From JBCDBY01 sp039182715 (GTDB lineage: Bacteria > Planctomycetota > PLA2), in NCBI GenBank assembly GCA_039182715.1, contig JBCDBY010000008.1, positions 1-31,859 of the forward strand: DNA of 31,859 nucleotides, in the 5' to 3' direction. Positions 13,367 to 23,091 of the stretch are shown here, one piece after another; within the stretch, counting starts at the first letter, position 1, and each line of letters begins with the position of its first letter. The notes beneath the pieces are model-generated. The model was not told where the DNA came from and made no database searches. It was given only the letters and a program-made list of their open reading frames with translations. Both the position numbers and the translations under genes were made by a program.

Positions 13367-15358
13367 CTACCGGCACGGTTCGTACGTCGGCGCTCCGTGC
13401 TGTTCGTCATTCTGCCACGAAACGCGCACGGTCGATCCGTCCGGTTTCTCGAAGCGCAGGACGTATCCGTCGCCCCCTTCCCGTGCGACGAAGCGCGCGT
13501 CGCCGACCTGGCGCAACAGCTCCTGCAACATCGCGTACGCCGGGCGCGCGCGCCATCCGTCAGCTGTCGTGTCGACGAGGCCGAAGAGCGGCGAGGCGAG
13601 GTGCCACCAGTAGACGCGCTTCACCATGCCCGACGCGAGCGCCAGCAGGTAGTAGCGCACCATGTACCAGCCGTACTCCTCCTCGGAGACGGTCGTGTCG
13701 AGCGCGCGGTTGCCCTTCCAGAAATACGGGTTGAACTCCGGCATGTAGTGGCCGGGGTCCTTGAGCGGCCAGTTCACCTCGGAGATGACCACCTCGTTGC
13801 CGAGCGCGCGCGCCCAGGTGAACTTGTCGAGCGCGTCGTACGCCCCGCCGAGCACCTTCTGGCGATTCTCCGGCGCGCCGCGTCGATCCACGTAGAGGTG
13901 GAGCGACGTGGCGTCGATCCTGATGCTCTTCGGGACCTGCGCGAGCGCGCTCGCGAGGTAGTGGAACTCGAAGTCGTTGACGGCCGGGCCGAGCAGGCGG
14001 ACGTGGGGGTGCTGCGCCTTGAGCGCGGGCCACGGCTTCAGCAGCTCGACGTACTCCTCCGGCGACCAGAGTCCCCACTTCAGCCGGTTGATCGCGTGGC
14101 CGATCTCGACCTCGGTCAGGACGTCGCCGATTTCGTCCATCACGAACCGCAGAAACGCCTGCCAGCTCGCGGGGTCGGTCACCGCCTTGCGGCTTTGCAC
14201 CAGCGCCGCCGCCACGGGGTATCCGTCGTCGTGCAGCGAGCGCGCGAGGTCGGCGCGGAACTTCCACTCCGCCTCGTCGGCGTGGTGGTAGAAGCGGATC
14301 AGCACCGGGAGCTTCGCGCCCAGCCCGTCGAGGTAGCGGCGCTCCCGCTCGATCGTCTTCGGATCGGGCGTGATCGTCATGCCGATGCCGCCCGCCATCT
14401 CCACCGGCTTCTGGAACTGCTCCTTCTGCAGCTCCTGAAAGCGCGACCGCGCCGGCAGCAGCTTCGCCGCGGCGATCGCGCCGGTCTTTACCATCGGCCA
14501 GATCGGCATGAGCCCGACGCGGTCCTTCTTCATGAGCACGCCGATCGCCTGGTGCGTCCGCTCGTCCCAGACCCAGTAGTCCTTCGGGTTCGGGTAGCGC
14601 GGGCGCGTGGCGGGGCGCCGCGCCTTTTTCCACTCGCGGATCGGGTGGCGGTACTTCCGCGTGCGCGAGTGAAAGTCGAAGCGCCGCTTGTAATGGCGCA
14701 GCCGCTGCATGAACTCCTTCGGCGGCCGTTCCCCCTCGCGGTAGCGGTCGCGCCAGTACATCGAAAGGAAGTTCTTGCGCAGCCGCGACGGCAGCGTGAG
14801 CCGTGAGCAGTCGAACGCGCGGTCGTCGAGACTCAGCTCGTCGCGCACGCGGCCGCGATTGAGATCGATGAAGCCGACGTCGCCCCAGCTCTCGTCGCCC
14901 GTCCGTCGACAGACGATGTTCTGGTTGCCCATGTCGCCGTGGCGAATGCCGGCGTCGTGCATGCGGCGCACCTCGAGCGCCACGACGTCCATCAGATTGA
15001 GGATCTTGTCGTACTGGAACTCGTGGTGCAGAAGGTGCAGCAGCTGCCGGTTGAACGAACTGATCTCGTCGAGCCACGCGCAGAGGAAGTAGCTCGCCTC
15101 CGGCCGGTCGAACCAGGCGATCGGCAGCGGCGTCGGCACGCCGCGCGCCTCCATCGCGCGCGCAACCTCCCAGCTGCGGCGCGCCTTGTCGCTGCCGCCG
15201 GGGAAGACCTTCACCGCGACCGGGTCGTCGCCGTAGTCGACGCGCACGACGGCGCTGCGGCGCTCGCCCGCGTCGGCGGCCGGAAGCGAGGCGAACAGCT
15301 CGCGCGCACGCCAGCTCGCGCGCGCCTCTCCGCCGTCGATCTTGACCGTCTCGTCCAT
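13367..15358 (-). CDS. WaaP/Kdo-kinase-like domain fused to glycosidase-like domain
   Basis: A 663-residue protein. Residues 1-260 have protein-kinase-fold features like lipopolysaccharide kinases: PVAVKVF (Lys50), a helix with Glu64, the catalytic loop IRHGDMGNQNIV (Asp142, Asn147) and FIDLNRG (Asp165) in place of DFG. A basic linker (about 205-260) follows. Residues about 320-600 look like a TIM-barrel hydrolase of clan GH-A type: EIGHAINR in the place of the acid/base strand, TSLHLYVDRRG, and VVISEVNWP, where the Glu would be the nucleophile. A beta-rich tail ends the protein. A kinase and a glycoside hydrolase-like domain in one chain suggest work on cell-surface or storage glycans. No signal peptide is seen. 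The start ATG is divergent from the CYTH gene, with 41 bp between them. Confidence 0.75.
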   Translation of the reverse strand: MDETVKIDGGEARASWRARELFASLPAADAGERRSAVVRVDYGDDPVAVKVFPGGSDKARRSWEVARAMEARGVPTPLPIAWFDRPEASYFLCAWLDEISSFNRQLLHLLHHEFQYDKILNLMDVVALEVRRMHDAGIRHGDMGNQNIVCRRTGDESWGDVGFIDLNRGRVRDELSLDDRAFDCSRLTLPSRLRKNFLSMYWRDRYREGERPPKEFMQRLRHYKRRFDFHSRTRKYRHPIREWKKARRPATRPRYPNPKDYWVWDERTHQAIGVLMKKDRVGLMPIWPMVKTGAIAAAKLLPARSRFQELQKEQFQKPVEMAGGIGMTITPDPKTIERERRYLDGLGAKLPVLIRFYHHADEAEWKFRADLARSLHDDGYPVAAALVQSRKAVTDPASWQAFLRFVMDEIGDVLTEVEIGHAINRLKWGLWSPEEYVELLKPWPALKAQHPHVRLLGPAVNDFEFHYLASALAQVPKSIRIDATSLHLYVDRRGAPENRQKVLGGAYDALDKFTWARALGNEVVISEVNWPLKDPGHYMPEFNPYFWKGNRALDTTVSEEEYGWYMVRYYLLALASGMVKRVYWWHLASPLFGLVDTTADGWRARPAYAMLQELLRQVGDARFVAREGGDGYVLRFEKPDGSTVRVSWQNDEQHGAPTYEPCR

Positions 15359-15386
15359 CGGCGCGGCAAGGCTACCAGAGCTGCGG

Positions 15387-15392
15387 TACGCT
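15387..15392 (+). promoter_or_regulatory. -10-like TACGCT, 7 nt before start
   Basis: TACGCT ends 7 nt before the ATG at 15400, with no Shine-Dalgarno site between. The opposite strand of the same 41-bp gap has TAGCCT 10 nt before the ATG at 15358, so the two divergent promoters are nearly back to back. Confidence 0.4.
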
Positions 15393-15399
15393 TCTTCCG

Positions 15400-15897
15400 A
15401 TGCGAGCCAATCTGGAAATCAAGGCGCGCGGAGGGGACTGGGAGCGCGCCCGCGCGGTCGCCACCGAGCGCGTCGGAATCGACGAGCAGGTCGACACCTA
15501 CTTCGTGACGCGCATGGGCCGTCTCAAGCTCCGCGAATCGAGCATGAGCGGAGGATTCCTGATTCCCTACCTGCGCCCCGACATCCAGGGGGCGCGGCGC
15601 TCCGACTACCAGGTCATCCCGATCGAGGACCCCGACGGCCTGCGCGAACTGCTCTCTCTGCAGCTCGGCGTGCACCGCGTCGTCAAGAAGCGCCGCGAGA
15701 TCCTGCTCTACGAGAACGTCCGCATCCACCTCGACGTGGTGGAGGGGCTGGGCGAGTTCGTCGAATTCGAAGCGGTCTTCGACGGTACGGCCGAGCAGGA
15801 GGCGATCCAGCAGGACAAGGTGAAGTTCTTGATGAAGGAGCTGGGAATCGCTGACGCGGACCTGATCGCCGGTTCGTACGAAGGAATGACCGCATGA
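15400..15897 (+). CDS. CYTH-domain protein
   Basis: A 165-residue protein starting MRANLEIKAR. The ExExK-like N-terminal strand (Glu6, Lys8), the basic strands GRLKLRES and KKRREILLYENV, and the acidic strand IHLDVVEGLGEFVEFEAVF are the pattern of CYTH domains (class IV adenylate cyclase / thiamine triphosphatase superfamily). These enzymes bind a triphosphate and divalent metal within a beta-tunnel. Whether this one is a cyclase or a triphosphatase cannot be read from sequence. It is cytoplasmic. Its TGA stop overlaps the ATG of the next gene, so the pair is likely translated together. Confidence 0.82.
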   Translation: MRANLEIKARGGDWERARAVATERVGIDEQVDTYFVTRMGRLKLRESSMSGGFLIPYLRPDIQGARRSDYQVIPIEDPDGLRELLSLQLGVHRVVKKRREILLYENVRIHLDVVEGLGEFVEFEAVFDGTAEQEAIQQDKVKFLMKELGIADADLIAGSYEGMTA

Positions 15898-17423
15898 TCG
15901 CCTGTCTGCTTCTGTTCCTGGTCGCCCAGAGCGGCCCCAAGCTCGACCCGGCCCGCGTGGCCAAGGAGCTGGGGGAGATGGGGCTGCCGGTCGACATGAG
16001 CAAGGTGCGGCTGCTCGTCTGGGGCCGCTCCGATTCGCCGCCGGCGCTGAGGAGGGGCGAACTGTCGGAGGAGGAGAGAGCGATCGAGGATGCGCTCTCC
16101 TTTACGCGAGGCGAGCTCGGGCTGTCCAAGGAACGTCCGAGCCCGGAAGCGTGGTTTGACCCGAGCGACAACTCCATCCACGTGCGGGGCGTCGGATACC
16201 CCTCGCTCCTCGGCGCGGAGGGCATCCTGGTGCACGAGCTGGTCCACGCACATCAGCATCAGCGGTACCGGGAGTTCCGCGCGCGCCAGTGGCCGTCGCG
16301 CGAGGCGTATCTGATCTCGCGATGCGTTGCGGAAGGGCAGGCCGAGGCGGCGGCGCTGCTCCATCTCTTCCACGTGCGCGGGCGCAAACCGAGCGGACTC
16401 GAGGCACGCAGCTTCGCGTGGCGCGCGGGCTTCTTCGGATGGTCGCCGACCGTGCCCTACGTCGTCGCGCAGCCCTACCTGTTCGCCCAGAAGAGTTGGG
16501 CCGGCATCCTCCATCGTCCGATTCGCCAGTCCGACCAGCTTTTGTATCCCGACCGGCCCCGGAAACTGCATCCGTCGGGACCCGTGTTCCCCAAGCTGCC
16601 GGAGGCTGAATTCCTGTACAGCGCAAAGTTCGGGGAACTCGGCGTGTTCCAGCTGCTGCTCGAGAGGGGGGACTACGCCCAGGCCCGCATTGCCGCGGCC
16701 GGATGGGATGGCGACCTCATGCAGGTCTACCGTTCGGAGAAGCACGGCACGTTCTCGATCTGGGTCCTGCATTGGGACCGCGTGCGAGACGCCAAGCAGT
16801 TCGTCGACTACGCGCGCACCACCCTGCCGGGGGGCGAGTACCGGCAGGTCGGTCGTCGGGTGACCTGGGTCGCGGCCGAGGATGCCGGGTTCGCGCGCAA
16901 GATCGCGAACGACGCCATGATGCTGTATGCGCCGCCGCTCCGCCCCAAGCCCGTGCGCGACCGGACGGCGAAAGCCGAGGCCCGCATCTGGGCCGAGACG
17001 GAAGCCAGCTTCGCGCCCGGCGAGTGGTACCAGTTCGGAAACTCGGGTATCCGACTGCGGGGTCAGGCGGGCGTGTTCCTGTCCCCGAATCGGAGGTTTC
17101 TCTGGTTCGGCCAGACCTACGCGTGGTTCATGGTCGAGAGTTGGCCGCGCTCGCTGTTCGATGATCGCGAGGATCTCGAGGCCTTCCTTCGCCAACAGAT
17201 CCACGCGAAGGTCGAGCACAGCGAGGCGCTGGGCCCGCACCTGCTCTTGAAACGACAGCTGACCGATCAGCTGGGATTGCGCCACGCCCGGACGGCCGAC
17301 CTCTTCGTCTTCACGCCCAAGATGATCCTGCAGGTGACCGCCTCCTGGAGGAAGAACCCGCCGGACAAGGAGGTCAAGATGGCGCTCGACTTCCTGCGCA
17401 CCGTCGAGATCAAAGGATCGTGA
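15894..17423 (+). CDS. Secreted HExxH putative metalloprotease, unknown family
   Basis: A 509-residue protein. A short hydrophobic N terminus (MIACLLLFLVAQ) suggests a signal peptide. HELVHAHQHQ (His114, Glu115, His118) is a zinc-protease motif, and CVAEGQAEA 29 residues after the last His offers a Glu as third ligand, as in gluzincin-type enzymes. The remaining 350 residues have no domain I recognise; they include aromatic-rich segments and no repeats. It overlaps the CYTH gene by ATGA and converges on the HEAT-repeat gene with a 14-bp overlap. Proteolytic activity is inferred from the motif only. Confidence 0.65.
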   Translation: MIACLLLFLVAQSGPKLDPARVAKELGEMGLPVDMSKVRLLVWGRSDSPPALRRGELSEEERAIEDALSFTRGELGLSKERPSPEAWFDPSDNSIHVRGVGYPSLLGAEGILVHELVHAHQHQRYREFRARQWPSREAYLISRCVAEGQAEAAALLHLFHVRGRKPSGLEARSFAWRAGFFGWSPTVPYVVAQPYLFAQKSWAGILHRPIRQSDQLLYPDRPRKLHPSGPVFPKLPEAEFLYSAKFGELGVFQLLLERGDYAQARIAAAGWDGDLMQVYRSEKHGTFSIWVLHWDRVRDAKQFVDYARTTLPGGEYRQVGRRVTWVAAEDAGFARKIANDAMMLYAPPLRPKPVRDRTAKAEARIWAETEASFAPGEWYQFGNSGIRLRGQAGVFLSPNRRFLWFGQTYAWFMVESWPRSLFDDREDLEAFLRQQIHAKVEHSEALGPHLLLKRQLTDQLGLRHARTADLFVFTPKMILQVTASWRKNPPDKEVKMALDFLRTVEIKGS

Positions 17424-19092
17424 TCGCCTCGTCGAGCGGCTCGCAGCGGACGAAGTAGTTGAGGTTGAACCCCATACGCACCAGCAGCGGGAAGTCCTCG
17501 TCGTCCGCGAGCTGGCCGAGGCTGACGAGCGCGTAGGCGCGGACGAGGCGCTGCATCTTCTTGTCGTGCCAGACGTCGATCAGCGGCTTCGCCGCGTTCG
17601 CGCTGGAGAGATAGCTCATCACGCGCACGATCGCCGTCATGGTCACGACGCTCTTCGTCCTGCGCAGCATGTCGACGAACAGCGGCACCGCGGAGTGTTG
17701 CCGGATCATCGCGTAGGCGAGCGCGGCGGAACTCTGCAGCGCCGGCTGCTTCTTGGTCGTGAGCACGTCCTTGAGCCGTTCTCCCGACGGCTTGTAGTCG
17801 AGCATGCCGAGGGCGAGCGAACAGCTCTGCATCAACAGCCAGTCCTTGGCGTGGCGGAACTCCTTGTGCAGCTCCGCGGCGATGGTGGGGTCGCCCAGCA
17901 GCCCGATCGAGATCGCCGCCGCCGACTTGCGCTTGGCGTTGCGCTCGGTCTGCAGCGCCCGCACGAGCGTCGGCGCCACGCGCCGGTCGCCGCTCAGGCC
18001 CAGCGCGATGAGCACGAACTCGCGGTCCTCGTTGCGGACCACCTTGAGCTCGCCGAGCAGGAAATCGACCGTGCTCTTGCCGCCGATGCGGCCCAGCGAA
18101 ACGAGACTGAAGTGGCGCAGCGGGTCGTCGCGTCCGCCACGCGCGGTGCCGCGGAGCGTCTGGACGGCGATCGCGTCCATCGGCTTGCCGAGCACGCCCA
18201 GCGCCACCGCCGCGCTGCGGCGCACCTGAATGTGGTCGCCCTCGTCCTTGAGTAGCTTCACCAGCGCGCCCATCTTGTCGCGGGCGCCGACCTTGCCGAG
18301 CGCGCTCGCCGCGTACGCACGCACCTGCTCGTCGAGCCGCTTGTCCGTCGCGACGCCGGCGAAGAAGTCGTCGAGGCCCTTCGCCTCGCTCATCAGCAGC
18401 GCCGCCAGCGCGGCGACGCGGAACTGGCGCCGCTCGCCCTTGCCGGTCGGCAGGATCGCCTTCGCCCGCTTGTCCTTGCGGTCGAAAAACGCCTGCAGGT
18501 AGCGAAGCGATTCGGCGTCGCCCAGCCGGCCGATCCCGAAGAGTGCGAATCCGCGCACGCGCAGCTTCTCCGAGCGCTTCCGCGCGATCTTCTCGAAGGT
18601 CTCACGCAGCTGCGGCTCCTGCATGTACATGAGCCCGGTCAGCGCCGCCTCGCGCGCCTCCTGCAGCTTGTCCTGCCGCAGCATCGTCTGGAGGTCTTCG
18701 ATCGCCTCCTTCGCCTGCAGCTTGCCGAGCGCGACGGCGGCCGCCGTGCGCACCTCCTTGTCCTTGTCGGTCAGCGCGGCGCGCAGCATCGGAATGAGCT
18801 GGAGGCGCAGGTCGCGGCGCCAGTCGTCGACCTTCTTCTCGGGCTCCCCGCCCGAGGTCGGCCCGCGCCGCTCGCGCTGGCGCCGGCGGATGTCCACGAA
18901 CTGATACTGCTCGTAGCCCCACCAGACGGTCCACGAGTGGTTGACCTTGCCGGTCTGCGACGGCGCGGTCGGCTGCGCGGGCAGCCCCGGGGGCGGCGGC
19001 ACCTTCGGCTGACCGCCGGGCGGCCGGAACTGGCCTCCGTGGGCGAAGAGGGGGGCGGCGAACAGCAGGAGGGCGGCGATCGATCGGGCCAT
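17410..19092 (-). CDS. Secreted HEAT-repeat protein
   Basis: A 560-residue protein. A signal peptide (MARSIAALLLFAAPLFAHG) precedes a Pro-rich spacer and the motif NHSWTVWWGYEQYQFVDIRR. The rest is a run of HEAT-like helical repeats of about 35-40 residues, with recurring AAVALGKL, AALTGLMYM, YAASALGKVG, SAAVALGVLG, FSLVSLGRIG, VLIALGLSG and AAISIGLLG. Such repeats form a solenoid for protein binding. The secreted NHSW-WW arrangement is one I associate with Planctomycetota. The ATG at 19092 has GGAG 5 nt upstream. No enzyme motif is seen. Confidence 0.85.
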   Translation of the reverse strand: MARSIAALLLFAAPLFAHGGQFRPPGGQPKVPPPPGLPAQPTAPSQTGKVNHSWTVWWGYEQYQFVDIRRRQRERRGPTSGGEPEKKVDDWRRDLRLQLIPMLRAALTDKDKEVRTAAAVALGKLQAKEAIEDLQTMLRQDKLQEAREAALTGLMYMQEPQLRETFEKIARKRSEKLRVRGFALFGIGRLGDAESLRYLQAFFDRKDKRAKAILPTGKGERRQFRVAALAALLMSEAKGLDDFFAGVATDKRLDEQVRAYAASALGKVGARDKMGALVKLLKDEGDHIQVRRSAAVALGVLGKPMDAIAVQTLRGTARGGRDDPLRHFSLVSLGRIGGKSTVDFLLGELKVVRNEDREFVLIALGLSGDRRVAPTLVRALQTERNAKRKSAAAISIGLLGDPTIAAELHKEFRHAKDWLLMQSCSLALGMLDYKPSGERLKDVLTTKKQPALQSSAALAYAMIRQHSAVPLFVDMLRRTKSVVTMTAIVRVMSYLSSANAAKPLIDVWHDKKMQRLVRAYALVSLGQLADDEDFPLLVRMGFNLNYFVRCEPLDEAITIL

Positions 19093-19138
19093 ATAGCTCC
19101 ACGAGTATCCAACGGTCGCGGGGCCCGGTTTTCCGGAA

Positions 19139-20818
19139 TTATCCCGGGATCGGCGACTCGACCGCGAGCTTCGGGAGCAGCACGGCGAACTCCGTGCCGT
19201 GGTCGGGACGACTGCGCGGGTCGACGATCCCCCCGTGCTGCTGCACGATGCCCTGCACCGTCGCCAGGCCGAGGCCGGTGCCGTGTCCCCGTTCCTTCGT
19301 CGTGAAAAAGGGCTCGAACGCGCGCGCCAGAGTCGGCGAGTCCATACCGCAACCGTCGTCCTGCACGGCGATGCACGCCCACGTGCCGGGCTCGATGCCC
19401 AGCTCGGTCGCGCGCACCGGGTCGACTTGGCGCTCGCCCACGGTGACCGTGACCGAGCCGCCGATCTCGATCGCGTCGCGCGCGTTGAGCACGAGGTTCA
19501 TGACCACCTGCTCGACCTGGCTCCAGTCCGCCTCGGCCGCGATCGGCTCGGCCGGCACGCGGATGTCGAGACCGCCCTTGCCCGCGAGGATGCTCTCGAG
19601 CAGGCCTTCCATGCGGGTCACCGTCGCGCCCAGGTCGAGTCGCGTCCGCGCGCATTGCCGCTGCTCCGAGAAGACGAGCAGCCGCGCGACCATGCGCCGC
19701 GCGCGATCGGCGGCGTCCTGGATGGAGCTTACGCGTTTCGCGTCGGGGCGCTCCTCCGTCTCGCGCTCGGCCAGGCCGAGAATAACGGTGAGCAGGTTGT
19801 TGAAGTCGTGGGCGACGCCGCTGGCCATGACGCCGAGCGCTTCCTGACGCTCGTGGCGCAGCAGCTGCTGCTGCACCGACTTGCTTTCGGTCAGGTCGGT
19901 CGCGGTGCCGAGGCAGCCGACCGCGTGGCCGCGCGCATCGCGAATCGCGGTCGCGTTGTAGAGCACCGGCACCTTGCGGCCGCTCTTGTGGATGCAGACC
20001 GTTTCGTAGTCGAAGATGCTCTCGCCCTCGAGGATGCCGGAGAGAACCTCCATCTCCTGATCGATGCGCTCCGGGTCGAGCACCTTGGTGATCGGTTGGC
20101 CGATGAGCTCCTCGGGCGCGTAGCCGTACAACCGTCGCGACGCTTCGTTCACGTAGGCCTTCCGGCCGTCGGCGGTCACGACGAAGATGACCGACTGCGC
20201 CGTCTCGATCAGCTTGCGCTGCGCGCGGGTGTTGAGCTCCAGCCGGTCGGCCTGGCGCACGAGGCGCACGAGCACGAACGAGAACGCGCCGCCGGCGACG
20301 ACGCAGAACGCGGCGAGCAGGTAGAGGTCGTCCCACTTCGCGCCCAGGTCCGAGGAGAGCGCCCCGACGAGCTGACGCCGCGCGCGCACGCGTTTCGAGA
20401 TGGTCTGCTCGAAGTCCTCGCCCGCCCGGGCGAGCCGGCGGGTGGCGCCGCGGGAGGCGGCCGGCGTCGTGTGGCGCCACGACTCGACGGCGGCGAGCAG
20501 CGCCTCGGAGCCGTCGATCTCGGCGACCTCGTCGAGAATCGCCGCGGCGAGCGCGTGACGGTCGTTCGCGTCGGGCGCGGCGTGCACCAGCTCGCTGATC
20601 CGGTCGCGACGACCCTGCAGGTCGACGATCGCCGCGACGTGCTCCGAAACCTCCATCCGAATGCCGCGCACCGAGAGGACGAGCTGGCCGCAGAAAACCG
20701 CGAGGGCGACGAGCGCCGTGGAGAGCCCCAGCGGCAAGAGGCGGCGCCAGCTGCGCCACGAGCCTTGGCCGGCGAGCAGCGAAAGTGCTTCGCCGAGCTC
20801 ACGATTCGAGCTTCCCAC
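19139..20818 (-). CDS. PAS sensor histidine kinase
   Basis: A 559-residue protein. TM helices lie at about 29-50 and 166-187, flanking an extracytoplasmic region of about 115 residues. A PAS domain follows (about 200-315: VIFVVTADGRKAYVNEAS, GYAPEELIGQ). The dimerisation/phosphoacceptor helix is GVAHDFNNLLTVI (His337). The ATPase domain has NLVLNARDAI (N box), DDGCGMD (G1), EPFFTTKERGHGTGLGL (F and G2) and a C-terminal GTEF strand. There is no receiver domain and no response regulator nearby, so its partner lies elsewhere. The start is GTG at 20818 with GGAGG 4 nt upstream. It is divergent from the ABC permease gene. Confidence 0.9.
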   Translation of the reverse strand: MGSSNRELGEALSLLAGQGSWRSWRRLLPLGLSTALVALAVFCGQLVLSVRGIRMEVSEHVAAIVDLQGRRDRISELVHAAPDANDRHALAAAILDEVAEIDGSEALLAAVESWRHTTPAASRGATRRLARAGEDFEQTISKRVRARRQLVGALSSDLGAKWDDLYLLAAFCVVAGGAFSFVLVRLVRQADRLELNTRAQRKLIETAQSVIFVVTADGRKAYVNEASRRLYGYAPEELIGQPITKVLDPERIDQEMEVLSGILEGESIFDYETVCIHKSGRKVPVLYNATAIRDARGHAVGCLGTATDLTESKSVQQQLLRHERQEALGVMASGVAHDFNNLLTVILGLAERETEERPDAKRVSSIQDAADRARRMVARLLVFSEQRQCARTRLDLGATVTRMEGLLESILAGKGGLDIRVPAEPIAAEADWSQVEQVVMNLVLNARDAIEIGGSVTVTVGERQVDPVRATELGIEPGTWACIAVQDDGCGMDSPTLARAFEPFFTTKERGHGTGLGLATVQGIVQQHGGIVDPRSRPDHGTEFAVLLPKLAVESPIPG

Positions 20819-20875
20819 GCATCCTCCATCGACAACCCGCCGTACCTTGTTAAGTCACCTACCTTGATTCCAGCA

Positions 20876-22007
20876 ATGACCTACATCTGGCGAAATCTGC
20901 TGCAGCGGAAAGTCCGCACGCTGCTCTCCATGCTGGGAGTGGCGGTGAGCATCGCCGGGGTGGTTGCGCTCGTCTCGGTTTCGGACGGCATGATGGCGAG
21001 CCTCGACTCCTACATGTCCGATTCCGGCGCCTCGCTGACGGTGTTCAATCGTGAGGCGGCGGGCCTCGAATTCAGCGAGGTCCGGGCGGTTGTGGCCGAC
21101 CAGGTCGAGCAGATGGAGGGGGTCGAGGCGGTCGCCCGCGCCAACGCGACGGTGGTCATGAAGGCGCCGCTGGGCGAGGGGCGCGAGTCGCCCGGGTTCC
21201 TGCCCTGCTTCGGTCGTATTTTCGGCGAGCGGCTGCTGGAGCGGACCGAAAGGCTGCTCGTTGCGGGACGCATGCCGAAGGAATCCCACGAAATTCTGGT
21301 CGGCCGCCTCGTCTCGGAGCAGACCGGGCTGAAGACCGGCGACCGGCTGCCGCTCTTCCACGGGACCTATCTCGGCATCACGGAGTACGAGGTCGTCGGC
21401 GAGTTCGAGTCGGACGTGGCGTGGGAAAATACCGCGGTCATCCTCGACGCGAAGGTGGTGCAGGAGCAGCGCCGCAAGAAGGACGCCTACACGATGCTCT
21501 TCGTCTACACGACGCCGGAGGCGACCCAGCGCGTGAAGACGATCATCGAGGAGCAGAACCCCGATCTCATCGCGGTGCCGGCGGGGCAGTTCATGTCGCG
21601 CTTCGAAACGCAGACCGATCTCATCAACCAGTTCACCGGGCTGGTGGTGGCGATCGCGCTCGTGATCGGCGTGCTCGGTGTCCTGAACACGATGATGATG
21701 AGCGTGGCGGAGCGCACGCGCGAGATCGGCATGCTGCGCGCCCTCGGCTGGTCGCGCGGGCTGATCGCGCGCGCGATCGTGACCGAGGGGATTCTGCTCT
21801 CGACGATCGGCGGCCTGTTCGGGCTGGCTCTCGGCATCACCGGCACCGAGGTGCTGGTACGTTTCTTCCAGGGCGGCCTGCTGGAGGCGGCGTATCTGCC
21901 GAAGACCTTCATCGGCGGCATGGCGGTGGCCCTGTTCGTCGGCGTGCTGGCGGCGATCTACCCCGCCTGGCGCGCGGCCAACATGCGCCCGGTCGAGGCC
22001 CTGCGCT

Positions 22008-22015
<8 letters not shown>
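20876..22015 (+). CDS. MacB/LolC-type ABC transporter permease
   Basis: A 379-residue protein: an N-terminal TM (about 15-40), a MacB-like periplasmic domain (about 45-260), then three TM helices (about 265-290, 315-345, 350-370) with the FtsX-family motif AERTREIGMLRALGWSR and the C-terminal YPAWRAANMRPVEALRYE. This is the usual four-TM permease that works with a LolD-like ATPase in lipoprotein sorting, drug or peptide export by mechanotransmission. The substrate is not known. The start ATG at 20876 has no clear Shine-Dalgarno site; a TACCTT lies 10 nt upstream. The stop overlaps the ATPase gene. Confidence 0.9.
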
Positions 22016-22679
<664 letters not shown>

Positions 22680-22695
22680 CTGGTGCGACGGCAGG

Positions 22696-23076
22696 CTAGC
22701 CGGTGCGCCGGGCGGGCTGCCGCAGTTCTTCCAGGTGGCGCAAGAGACGCTCGCCGGCCTCCACGAGAGCGAGGCGATCCCGGCCGATGCGAATGCAGTA
22801 GACGGTCAGGACGATGGGCCAGAAGGTGATCGGCACCAGCGCGTGAGCATCTCGTTCGACGAACCAAACTATGATGCCCTGCGCCACGAACGCGAGACCG
22901 ACGACGAGCACCGCGATCTGCCCCCACCGCATGCGCCGCTGCTTTCGATGGATCATGCGTTCAACAACATCCGGTTCGCCCGAACGAAGCAGCTGTCGCT
23001 CCGAGTAACGGAAGGACGCCGAACTGCTCGAGATCAGCTCCAGCTCGAGGACTTCCGTGCGCGTGGCGAGTTTCAT
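22696..23076 (-). CDS. Two-TM membrane protein
   Basis: A 126-residue protein. A polar N-terminal half leads into MRWGQIAVLVVGLAFVAQGIIVW (TM1, about 50-71) and a second TM (about 80-97), then a charged C-terminal helix. It shares the RWxQIAV junction and layout with the gene at 23089-23394, suggesting an old duplication. A TAAGAT hexamer (23086-23091, minus) lies 9 nt before the ATG. Family unknown. Its stop lies 16 bp from the end of the convergent ATPase gene. Confidence 0.6.
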   Translation of the reverse strand: MKLATRTEVLELELISSSSASFRYSERQLLRSGEPDVVERMIHRKQRRMRWGQIAVLVVGLAFVAQGIIVWFVERDAHALVPITFWPIVLTVYCIRIGRDRLALVEAGERLLRHLEELRQPARRTG

Positions 23077-23085
23077 TCCAAGCCG

Positions 23086-23091
23086 ATCTTA
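23086..23091 (-). promoter_or_regulatory. -10-like TAAGAT, 9 nt before start
   Basis: On the minus strand TAAGAT ends 9 nt before the ATG at 23076. It lies immediately past the stop of the upstream small gene at 23089, overlapping its last bases. Confidence 0.35.
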
